A stretch of DNA of 64,000 bases, taken from NCBI GenBank assembly GCA_963732345.1, contig CAVSZI010000018.1:186001-250000 (forward strand), read 5' to 3'. The stretch's first letter is position 1; each line of letters opens with the position of its first letter. The notes under the pieces were generated by a model. The model was not told the DNA's origin, searched no databases, and worked only from the letters and a program-made list of their open reading frames with translations. This DNA comes from Bog-532 sp963732345 (GTDB taxonomy: Bacteria > Actinomycetota > Actinomycetes > Streptosporangiales > Streptosporangiaceae). Shown in pieces: positions 31,443 to 40,955 of the stretch. The translations under genes and the position numbers were made by a program.

Positions 31443-31826
31443 TTAGGCCTCGGAGTCGTACCGGAAGCCGTCGCGGAAGCGGCGGAACAGGCCGCCCTCG
31501 CGCTGCAGCGGCGGTCCGTGCGGCGGGGCCACCGAGCGCTCGTGCCCCTCGGGCTCGCTGTAATCGGCGCGCGCGATCGCGTCCGCGACCTGCTCGTCGC
31601 TGAAGTCCCCGGATCCAGGGATCTCCGGGATGAAGCCGACTAGATCCCCGTCGAGTAGCACCTCGGCCTCCAGCGATGCGGTGCCCTCGTTACCCCAGAT
31701 CGCCTCGCGGCCGCCGCTGAGGACGACGCGCACCCCGCAGATGCCGACGCCGGCCTTTTCCAGGTGCGCGTCGATGCCGCGATCTCGGAGAGCGTCGGCG
31801 ACCCGCCGTGCCCGGTTCTCATCCAT
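31443..31826 (-). CDS. Hypothetical 127-residue protein
   Basis: Begins MDENRARRVADALRDRGIDAHLEK, with a central region of alternating strands (VGICGVRVVLSGGREAIWGNEG) and an acidic stretch that reads LLDGDLVGFIPEIPGSGDFSDE. The C-terminal 40 residues are charged. Coding character is convincing (codon use, ATG start). Homologues of this kind are widespread in actinomycetes, but I do not know a function. Confidence 0.7.
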   Translation of the reverse strand: MDENRARRVADALRDRGIDAHLEKAGVGICGVRVVLSGGREAIWGNEGTASLEAEVLLDGDLVGFIPEIPGSGDFSDEQVADAIARADYSEPEGHERSVAPPHGPPLQREGGLFRRFRDGFRYDSEA

Positions 31827-31925
31827 GCGATCAACCTACCTGCGCGATCATCCTGACGGCCCGGTCTTCGTGCCCGACCGAGCCCCAGGGTAGTGTGACT
31901 GACCTCCAGCGCCCGAAAGGCTCCC

Positions 31926-32735
31926 TTGGCCGTCTCGTTTTCCCCTACTGATCTTCCGCCGATCGTCGGCGCGCTCCGCGCCGCGGGCTGCGTGTTCGCC
32001 GAGGACGAGGCGCAGTTGCTCGTCTCCTCCGCGCAGACCGCGGCCGATCTCACCGCCATGGTGAGGGAACGCGTCGCCGGGCTGCCCCTCGAACAGGTCC
32101 TCGGCTGGGCCGAATTCTGCGGCCTGCGGGTCGCCGTGGACCGGGGGGTCTTCGTGCCACGCCGGCGCACCGAATTCCTCGCCCGCACCGCGATCACGCT
32201 CGGCTGGCAGGCGGCCCGACCCGGGGAGCCGCTGGTCGTCCTCGACCTGTGCTGCGGTTCGGGTGCGGTGGGCGCCGCGGCAGCCGCCGCGCTGGGCCCG
32301 GTCGAGCTGCACGCCGCCGACCTGGATCCCGCTGCCGTGCGGTGCGCCCGGCGCAACGTCGCGGCCGCGGGCGGCCAGGTGCACGAGGGGGATCTGTTCG
32401 ATCCGCTGCCGCCCGGGCTGCGCGGCCGCGTCGGCATCCTGACCGCCAACGTCCCCTACATCCCGACCGATCAGATCGCGCTGCTGCCGGCGGAGGCCCG
32501 CCTGCACGAGCCCCGGGTAGCGCTCGACGGCGGCGGGGACGGCCTGGACCTGCTGCGGCGGGTGGCCGCCGGCGCCCCGCTGTGGCTGGCGCCCGGCGGC
32601 AGCGTACTGAGCGAGGTCAGCGAGCGGCAGGCGCACGCGGCCAGAGCGGCCTTCGCCGCGGGCGGTCTGGGAACACGCGTGACGGCCAGCGAGGACCTGA
32701 ACGCCATGGTGGTCGTCGGCACCCGGCACCGGTAA
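31926..32735 (+). CDS. PrmC/HemK-like N5-glutamine methyltransferase
   Basis: 269 residues from TTG 31926, with AAAGG five bases upstream. SAM site VLDLCCGSGAVGAAAAAAL; the catalytic NPPY tetrapeptide is NVPY here (TANVPYIPTDQ), a known variant in this subfamily. Precedes a Gly-rich GGGDGLDLLRR. The classical enzyme methylates the GGQ glutamine of release factors; this shorter actinobacterial paralogue is usually annotated as putative, and the NVPY change leaves specificity open. Confidence 0.8.
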   Translation: MAVSFSPTDLPPIVGALRAAGCVFAEDEAQLLVSSAQTAADLTAMVRERVAGLPLEQVLGWAEFCGLRVAVDRGVFVPRRRTEFLARTAITLGWQAARPGEPLVVLDLCCGSGAVGAAAAAALGPVELHAADLDPAAVRCARRNVAAAGGQVHEGDLFDPLPPGLRGRVGILTANVPYIPTDQIALLPAEARLHEPRVALDGGGDGLDLLRRVAAGAPLWLAPGGSVLSEVSERQAHAARAAFAAGGLGTRVTASEDLNAMVVVGTRHR

Positions 32736-32845
32736 AGCCTGACGAGGGCCTGACGAGGGCGAGCACGGTCTTAGCGCGCCGTCGTGGGCCGAGGTCACCA
32801 TTTCCGCCGAACGAAGTTGCCGTGGTCGTGGCTCGGATGCCGTTC

Positions 32846-34828
<1,983 letters not shown>

Positions 34829-34943
34829 GGCGCGTCCACTGTCATGTTTTCAGTCTGCCCTACGCAAAATTGATCTTTGCCCGAGCCGGGTTGCCGGTTC
34901 GCTGAACGCGCAATGCGGCGGCGGCCCTCCGGTGCGGTGGTGC

Positions 34944-35711
34944 TCAGTCCGGCTGGCATGACGGGCACCAGTAGGTGATCCGGTCGCCGAGTTCCGCGTG
35001 CCGGATGCGGCTACCGCAGCGCCGGCAGGGCCGGTCGCGCCGGCCGTAGACCCAGGTCTCGTGACCTGTGCGCTCGTCTCCGGTCGTTAGCCGGTCGTAC
35101 CGGTCCTTATTGAAGTCCAGCATCCCGTGGGCCAGGCTGACCAGCGCGTCGAGATCGTGGACCTTGCCGGCCGGCCGCGTCGGCCGGATGCCGCGCAGGA
35201 ACAGCACCTCGGATTTGTAGACGTTCCCGATCCCGGCGAGGTTTCGCTGGTCGAGCAGGGCCTCCCCGATGGGACGTTCCGGGTCATCACTCAGCCGCCG
35301 CACCGCCTCCCCCGGGTCCCAGTCGGACCCGAGCAGATCCGGGCCGAGATGGCCGGTGATCCGGTCCTCCTGCGCGGTCGGCAGCACCTCGACGATCCCG
35401 AGCTGGTACCCGGCCGCCCGCCATTCGGCGTTGGCCAGGATGAGACGGATCCGGTAACTCTCCCGCAGCCGCTCGGACACGGGCGCGATCCGCCACCGGC
35501 CTTCCATCTTGAGGTGCGTGTGTATGGTCAGGCCGTTATCCACGCGGATGAGCAGATGCTTCCCGCGCGGCACAACCTGCGTAACGGTGCGGCCCGCCAT
35601 ATCGGTCACCGCGAAGCGGGGCACCCGGAAGTCGCTGCGCGTCAGCGCCCTCCCGGCCAGGGCGTCGCGAAGCAGGCGCGCCGCGTGCCAGACGGTGTCC
35701 CCTTCAGGCAT
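34944..35711 (-). CDS. Fpg/Nei-family DNA glycosylase (Nei2-like endonuclease VIII)
   Basis: 255 residues. MPEGDTVWHAA start: Pro2 is the Schiff-base nucleophile and Glu3 the catalytic acid; MPEGDT is characteristic of the actinobacterial Nei1/Nei2 branch. The H2TH domain has GEALLDQRNLAGIGNVYKSEVLF, and the C-terminal zinc finger is CRRCGSRIRHAELGDRITYWC with a final CPSC-type pair. Removes oxidised bases and cleaves the abasic site. Complete. Confidence 0.92.
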   Translation of the reverse strand: MPEGDTVWHAARLLRDALAGRALTRSDFRVPRFAVTDMAGRTVTQVVPRGKHLLIRVDNGLTIHTHLKMEGRWRIAPVSERLRESYRIRLILANAEWRAAGYQLGIVEVLPTAQEDRITGHLGPDLLGSDWDPGEAVRRLSDDPERPIGEALLDQRNLAGIGNVYKSEVLFLRGIRPTRPAGKVHDLDALVSLAHGMLDFNKDRYDRLTTGDERTGHETWVYGRRDRPCRRCGSRIRHAELGDRITYWCPSCQPD

Positions 35712-35815
35712 GTTCCCAGCATGCCTCAGGCGGCGCCGTGCGGTGACGGCGCCGCCCGGTAAGGCGTGCTCGGTATGGCTGTCGTCCGGTCGCCGGGTGC
35801 CGAGAAGCGGCGAGT

Positions 35816-38101
35816 TCAGTAACGGCCGTCCTCTGGCCTGCCGTAAGGGTCCTCGCAGGGGTCGTCCGGGCGGCGGTGGTCGCGGTTACCGGACCGGCGC
35901 CCCCGGGGGTATCCGCCCGACCCTCCGGCCCCTCCGGCCCCTCCCGGCTGGGACGAGTCCCGGTACCTCCCCGGGTTGGGCGAGGTCCCGTTGGTGCCGG
36001 GGTAGGCGGAGCCGCCGTTGTTGCCGGGGTAGGCGGAGCCTCCGTTGCTACCGGCGTAGGGCGAGGTCCCGTTGGTCCCCGGGTACGCCGAGCTGCCGCT
36101 GGTTCCGGGGGAAAGAGGGGCCGGGTAACCGGGAGGCGCGTAAGACGGGCCGCCGGAGGCCGGGCCGGGAAGCGCGGGACGCGGAGGCCTCGGGCCGCTG
36201 GCCGCAGGCGGCCGGCCATTGGAAGCAGGCGGGCGACCGTCACCGGCGGACGGGCGGCCATCCCCCGGGGGGGACGCGTGCCGGGAGCTGCGGGCAGGGG
36301 CCTCATAGCCGCCGGTGCCTTCGGGGTACGAACCAGCCGGGCGGGCACCGGTGCGGTACCCGACGTCGCCGCGCGGGTCGCCCGATGAGGCTGGGCCGCC
36401 AACCGCGTTGGGGCCGGTAGGCGCGTTAGGGCGGCCGGGCCGGCCACCCGGTCCGGGCGCGCCGCGGCGCGGGGAGCCAGATCCCGGTGCCCCAGCCGGG
36501 CCCGGAGCCGCGTAGCCGCGCGGGTCGGGGCGCATGGTCTGCGTCTCGTCCGCCGATGCGTCGGGCCGGCCGTGTGAGGGCCGGTGGGGCTGGCGAGAGT
36601 CCCGGTAAGACCGGCTGTCACTCGCCTCACGGGCGTGCCGCGAGAACGACGCGCTCGTCAACGGATCTTCCTCGGCGCCGCGCGGGGAGCGCATCGGCTC
36701 CGCCCGGCGCCGCGAGGCGCCGGACGCGCCGGGCCCTGCTGTCCCGCTGGGCCCTGCTGGCCCGCCGGGCCCTGCTGGCCCGTGGGGCCCTACTGCCCCG
36801 CCTGCCCCGTCGTCGGCCTGCTGCCGCGGACGCGGCTCCGTGCCGTCCTCCGGCTCCGCGGCACGCCCTCGGGGCCGGCGTCCGCGGCCCATGGCGGGGG
36901 CGTCCGCCGGGACCGGCGCGGGCACCAGGTCCGTGGAGTCCGGTCCCGCCGGGGGGCCCGGCCGGCCAGGGCCGTCGCCCGGCGCCCAGGGCTGGCCAGA
37001 ATCGCTCGGGGCCCGCGCGGTCGTGGCCAGCGGCTTGTCGGAGGAGAGGTCGCTCCAGAACTGATCGTCGGAAACGCCATCGATCTCGTCGGGACTGGGC
37101 CACGGATCGTTGTCATAGTCCTGCCGGGAGCGGCCCATCCGCAGCTGCGGCTTCTGGATCTTCGCGATCCGCCGTCGGCCGCCGGGAGAGCTGTCACCGG
37201 TTTCGCCGGCGTCGTCGGACGGGAAGTCCGCGCCCGAGGCGGATGAGAACGCGCTGTCGCTCAGTGCGGTCGGCACGTCGTCGTAGTCGGCCGGTGGCGC
37301 GGAATCGGGGGCGCCAGCGCGGCGGCGGCCTCCCGGCCTGGCGTGCCCGGGCGGGGTACTGGCCCCCGGCGCGCCGAAGTCGGTCCCTGCCGGGTCCTCG
37401 GGCGAGTAGGGGTCCGGCGGCGGGTACATCCCGCCGCCAGCGCCCTCCGGGGCGGGCCCCGGATACCTGCCGCGGGGAGAACCGGCGTCCCGGCCGCGCT
37501 CGCCTGCGCGGTCGCGAACGCGATAACCGCCTGGGGTCTCGCCGCCGTACCCAGGGGACGGTCCCAAGCCCGCGTCGTAGGCACCCGTACCGTAACCGCC
37601 CGTGGCGTAGGGCCCGGTGTCGGGCTCGGCGCCCATCGGGCCGGACACGCGCATGTCGGCCGCGGCGTCGTACCCGTCATAGCCCGCTGCGCCGTGGCCG
37701 TACGCAGCGCGCAGGGCCGGTTCGGTCTCGTCGAATCCGGCCGCGGTCCGTCCGTCCGCTCGATGGCCCGTCCCGGCCGTCACCAGAGTGCTGCGGTCGC
37801 CGCTGGCTCTGCGAGCGGACCGGCGCGCCGTGACGTAATCGGGCACGTCGTACTCGTCCTCGTCATCGCCGCCGAAACGGCGCCGGGAAGATCCGGCGGG
37901 CTTGCCCCGATCGGCCATGGACCGGACGCGCGCCGCCAGCGACGCTGATCTGCCCGACCTGCTGCCGCCTCTGGCCTGGCGGTCGCTGGCTCCTGCCCCA
38001 CTGGGCGCGGGCTCATCGCCTCGTCCCGACTTCAGGCTGAGGTAGAGCGCCGCGAGAATCGTGGCGATCACCACGACCCCGAGGACCACGAGCAGAGTCA
38101 T
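35816..38101 (-). CDS. Single-pass membrane protein with very long disordered Pro/Gly/Ser region
   Basis: 761 residues from ATG 38101, with GGTGG close upstream. Residues 1-24 are a membrane helix (MTLLVVLGVVVIATILAALYL); everything after is low complexity: Gly, Pro, Ser, Arg, Asp. Near the C-terminus there are runs of a YPGTNGTSPYAG/YPGNNGGSA repeat, and earlier blocks of PAGPGGPAGPSG. It has one short better-ordered stretch, KIQKPQLRMGRSRQDYDNDPW, WPSPDEIDGVSDDQFWSDLSS, that may be a short linear motif. Such proteins are known as unannotated actinobacterial membrane-anchored proteins. The cytoplasm-or-outside orientation is not clear. Function unknown. Confidence 0.7.
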   Translation of the reverse strand: MTLLVVLGVVVIATILAALYLSLKSGRGDEPAPSGAGASDRQARGGSRSGRSASLAARVRSMADRGKPAGSSRRRFGGDDEDEYDVPDYVTARRSARRASGDRSTLVTAGTGHRADGRTAAGFDETEPALRAAYGHGAAGYDGYDAAADMRVSGPMGAEPDTGPYATGGYGTGAYDAGLGPSPGYGGETPGGYRVRDRAGERGRDAGSPRGRYPGPAPEGAGGGMYPPPDPYSPEDPAGTDFGAPGASTPPGHARPGGRRRAGAPDSAPPADYDDVPTALSDSAFSSASGADFPSDDAGETGDSSPGGRRRIAKIQKPQLRMGRSRQDYDNDPWPSPDEIDGVSDDQFWSDLSSDKPLATTARAPSDSGQPWAPGDGPGRPGPPAGPDSTDLVPAPVPADAPAMGRGRRPRGRAAEPEDGTEPRPRQQADDGAGGAVGPHGPAGPGGPAGPSGTAGPGASGASRRRAEPMRSPRGAEEDPLTSASFSRHAREASDSRSYRDSRQPHRPSHGRPDASADETQTMRPDPRGYAAPGPAGAPGSGSPRRGAPGPGGRPGRPNAPTGPNAVGGPASSGDPRGDVGYRTGARPAGSYPEGTGGYEAPARSSRHASPPGDGRPSAGDGRPPASNGRPPAASGPRPPRPALPGPASGGPSYAPPGYPAPLSPGTSGSSAYPGTNGTSPYAGSNGGSAYPGNNGGSAYPGTNGTSPNPGRYRDSSQPGGAGGAGGSGGYPRGRRSGNRDHRRPDDPCEDPYGRPEDGRY

Positions 38102-38290
38102 TCCACCACCCAACAAACTATGGCCTCATGGGCGGCGCTAGCGAGGCACACGCGGCCATCGGCGCGGACCTGCCCCCGGTTTCGCTAGCGCCCTGTATGG
38201 GTCTACGCCTAGTCGCCCCCCGACGAACGATTCTCCCGGACCTGCCCGGCTGGTGTCTGAGGATTACCAAAGTTCCACCCAAAGGGGTCA

Positions 38291-38329
38291 TGGCGGGACC
38301 CTGCCCGCGCCGAGGGCGGGGTCCCGCCA
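38291..38329. terminator. Long perfect hairpin upstream of the membrane protein gene
   Basis: TGGCGGGACCC at 38291-38301 pairs with GGGTCCCGCCA at 38319-38329 (11 bp), and an inner GCCC/GGGC adds four pairs. It overlaps the first unit of the 57-bp tandem repeat. It may terminate the lipoprotein transcript coming from the right; no U-run is present. Confidence 0.45.
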
Positions 38330-38474
38330 CACGATCATGGTGAGCCTGGGCTGGCGGCGCCCCGCGCCGAGGGCGGGGTCCCGCCACACGATCATGGTGA
38401 GCCTGGGCTGGCGGCGCCCCGCGCCGAGGGCGGGGTCCCGCCACACGATCATGGTGAGCCTGGGCTGGCGGCGC
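38304..38474 (+). repeat. 57-bp non-coding tandem repeat, three near-perfect copies
   Basis: The phrase CGAGGGCGGGGTCCCGCC recurs at exactly 57-bp steps (38311, 38368, 38425) with the intervening CACACGATCATGGTGAGCC and TGGGCTGGCGGCG conserved. Each unit contains the self-complementary GGCGGGGTCCCGCC. The array lies between the PEBP lipoprotein gene and the disordered membrane protein gene, both minus strand; 38102-38290 otherwise shows nothing. Confidence 0.9.
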
Positions 38475-38529
38475 GCGGTTACCAGGCGATGTCGGGCGTG
38501 GCCCGGCACCGGTCCCCGGCCCGTGTCGA

Positions 38530-39096
38530 TCAAGTATTGCCGGCGACGGTGATGCGTCCCCGCGCGATCGCCGCGTTGGCGATCGCCATCCACGCGGACA
38601 CGGTCGACGCGCCGTTCGGCAGGTTCAGCGTGGTGCTGAGGGCGTACACCGTGAAGCGGTAACTATGCCCGGGGGAGTCTGGGCAGGGCGGGTCGTAACT
38701 TGCCCGGCCCAGGCTGTTGTCCGCCTGCTTGGCGCCGGGGGGCAACTGGGGACCGTTCTGGATAGCGGTGGTCGCCGCCGGGATGTCGAACACGATCCAG
38801 TAGATGTACGGCGTGATCGGCGCGGCGGCGTCGTCCACGACGATGGCGTAGCTTCTGGTCGCGGACGGCGCCCCGGTCCAGTCCAGCGGCGGGCTGATAT
38901 TCGCCCCGTGGCAGGTGAAATGCGGCGGGAGCACGTTCTGGCTGAAGGCGGCACTGCTCACGGTCATAGTGGACGTCGCGTCCGGAGTCAGGCTCCCGGT
39001 CCCGGAGACGGTGCCGCACCCGGTGAGCAGGATGGTCACGGCCGCAACGACGGCACCGGCGCGGGGGCGGCGGCCCACACGCGGAAACCGGCTCAC
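38530..39096 (-). CDS. YbhB/PEBP-family lipoprotein
   Basis: 188 residues from GTG 39096. Lipoprotein signal with lipobox LTGC, Cys27 the likely lipidated residue. Mature part is a phosphatidylethanolamine-binding-protein fold: LPPHFTCHGANISPPLDWTGAP, SYAIVVDDAAAP, YWIVFDIPA, then SYDPPCPDSPGHSYRFTVYAL, all conserved in the bacterial Raf-kinase-inhibitor-like family. Located on the outer face of the membrane. Ligand unknown in bacteria. Confidence 0.9.
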   Translation of the reverse strand: MSRFPRVGRRPRAGAVVAAVTILLTGCGTVSGTGSLTPDATSTMTVSSAAFSQNVLPPHFTCHGANISPPLDWTGAPSATRSYAIVVDDAAAPITPYIYWIVFDIPAATTAIQNGPQLPPGAKQADNSLGRASYDPPCPDSPGHSYRFTVYALSTTLNLPNGASTVSAWMAIANAAIARGRITVAGNT

Positions 39097-39226
39097 GCGC
39101 CCGTCACCCTTGCCCTTCGGTTGCCACCGGTAGCTTGACGCCCCGGGAAGCCGGACAGCTTCCGGTGCCCGATCCTATGTGGGCGAAGGGCGCGCGGGGG
39201 CGATCACCGGTGCGTGTGCGTTGGTT

Positions 39227-40741
39227 CTAGTCCGGCTGGCGCGAGTTGCCGAGCATGATCTCGTCCCACGAGGGGACCGATGACCGCCGTCCGCGTGGTC
39301 CGGCCGCCTTCTTGCCGCGCCCACGGGCCGGGGTCTCGTCTGCGTTCCGGTCCGCGTGGTTTTCCGCGTTCCGGTCGGCCGCCGGCTGCGCCGGGGATTG
39401 GCCCGGGAGCGGCGGCCGGCTGTGAGCCGGGCTACGGGGGGCGGAGACCTGATCGGCCGGGGCTTCGGCGGCTTCCGGGGCTCCCGGCACGCCGGCCCGG
39501 GCGCTGGCTTCCCCGGCGCTGGTGCCCCGGGCGCTGGTGCCCCGGGCGCTGGCGGCCCGTTCCGGGCTCGTGTCCGCCGCCGCGGCCCGTTCCGGGCCGG
39601 CGTGTCCCGCTGCCGCCCGTTCCGGGCTGGCGTGTCCCGCTGCCGCCCGTTCCGGGCCGGCGTGTCCCGCTGCCGCCCGTTCCCGTTCCGTATTGGGCTG
39701 CTCCGCGGCCGTTGAAGCGGTTGACGGGGCGGTTGACCCGGGGGTTGACGCGGCGGGCCGGGCCTGGGCCGCGGGCTGACCGGCCGGGCTCTCGCCCGCC
39801 GGGCTCTGGGCCGGCGTACCCGTCGGTTCCGCCGTAGCCCTGCGGTCGGTTCTCTGACCAGCCGCCCCCCGGCCGCTGGAGCCCGGCCGGTCGGTGAACG
39901 CCGGGGCGGCACCATTCCGCTGATCATCTGGCGCCATGGGCGGCGAACCGCCGTTCGGGTGCGGCACAGCCGGGGACGGCGGCCGGCCGACGGGCGCGCG
40001 CGGGGGACCGAACGACGACGGTGACGCTGCGGCAGCCCGGGCGGGCTCCTCGACCTGTTCCGCGACGGCCTGATCCTGCGGTGCGGCCTCCCGCCGGTCC
40101 GGCCGGGGCCTGATCGGGGTCACCGTGGCCGCCCCGAGCGATCCGCCGGTCGGCAGGGGAAGCTCGGCTTCCGGTAGCGACAGCCGTTCCGCGTTGTCAT
40201 CCGCGGGCGAAACGTGGCGGCGGCGCGGGTCGAACAGCCACTCGGCGATGTGCAGGCGGCCGCCGGCCCGGAACGCCAGCTGCACCTGCCAGCTCCCGTC
40301 CCCGTGCTTCCGGGAGTCCCACTGCGCGTCCTCGGGATCGGCACCCAGCTCGGTGAGGCGCTCCGCCACCACCTCGCCGAGGCGGGATCCCGGCGCGGAG
40401 TCTCCCGGCCGGCGCACGGACGCTCTCTGCGCCTGTTCAGCTACGTAACCGCGCTCGGCGAGGACGGGGCCCTCGAACCACCGGACTCTCTCGACCGGGA
40501 TTCCTGCCGCGTCCGCGATCTCCTCGACCGTCTCCCCGGCGCGGATTCGTGCCTGGATCTCCTTGGGTCGCAAGGGATTCTCCACTTCGATCTCGTACTG
40601 GGCGAGCCGCGAGAACTGACCCCGTGCGACTGCCCGCAGGCGGTCGTCGATGGGCAGCATGAAGCGCCCGCTCCGCCCCGGAATGGCGAGGACGGCATAG
40701 CTGCCGTCTTCGCTTACCGCGACGAAGCGCAGTTCCTGCAT
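39227..40741 (-). CDS. sepH: Cell-division protein SepH (DUF3071)
   Basis: 504 residues; ATG 40741 chosen because GGAAGGG is six bases upstream, while ATG 40747 abuts it. The N-terminal DUF3071 domain begins MQELRFVAVSEDGSYAVL, with a helix-turn-helix-like EIQARIRAGETVEEIADAAGIPVERVRWFEGP and FDPRRRHVSPADDNA. The C-terminal motif VPSWDEIMLG is the short conserved end of SepH. Between them is about 300 residues of disordered Pro/Ala/Gly. In Streptomyces and mycobacteria SepH stimulates FtsZ assembly at division septa. Single gene. Confidence 0.93.
   Translation of the reverse strand: MQELRFVAVSEDGSYAVLAIPGRSGRFMLPIDDRLRAVARGQFSRLAQYEIEVENPLRPKEIQARIRAGETVEEIADAAGIPVERVRWFEGPVLAERGYVAEQAQRASVRRPGDSAPGSRLGEVVAERLTELGADPEDAQWDSRKHGDGSWQVQLAFRAGGRLHIAEWLFDPRRRHVSPADDNAERLSLPEAELPLPTGGSLGAATVTPIRPRPDRREAAPQDQAVAEQVEEPARAAAASPSSFGPPRAPVGRPPSPAVPHPNGGSPPMAPDDQRNGAAPAFTDRPGSSGRGAAGQRTDRRATAEPTGTPAQSPAGESPAGQPAAQARPAASTPGSTAPSTASTAAEQPNTERERAAAGHAGPERAAAGHASPERAAAGHAGPERAAAADTSPERAASARGTSARGTSAGEASARAGVPGAPEAAEAPADQVSAPRSPAHSRPPLPGQSPAQPAADRNAENHADRNADETPARGRGKKAAGPRGRRSSVPSWDEIMLGNSRQPD
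39540..39700 (-). repeat. In-frame 30-bp repeats in sepH linker
   Basis: Units encoding GPERAAAGHA / SPERAAAGHA recur three to four times, followed by shorter ARGTS repeats. They lie in the disordered linker between the DUF3071 domain and the C-terminal motif, so they change only linker length. Confidence 0.8.
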
Positions 40742-40955
40742 CGGCATCCCTTCCGCTCTCGCACGCTGTCGGGGGGCCGCTGGGGCCGGCCGCCAGCGTC
40801 GTGTCGGAGCGTTAACGCTGTGTACGGTCGTACCCTATGCCGTTACTTCGGTCTCCCGGCACGATTCTGGCCGGTCAAAGGTCATCTGGCCAGCACCACG
40901 GGCGGCATGTCCCGAGTTCGCCCCTGCATTCTTGCGGCCGGGCGACGCCGGACCG

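Noticed and set aside
38304..38474. 57-bp array considered as a CRISPR
   Set aside because: Units are contiguous without unique spacers, only three copies, and no cas genes in the window.
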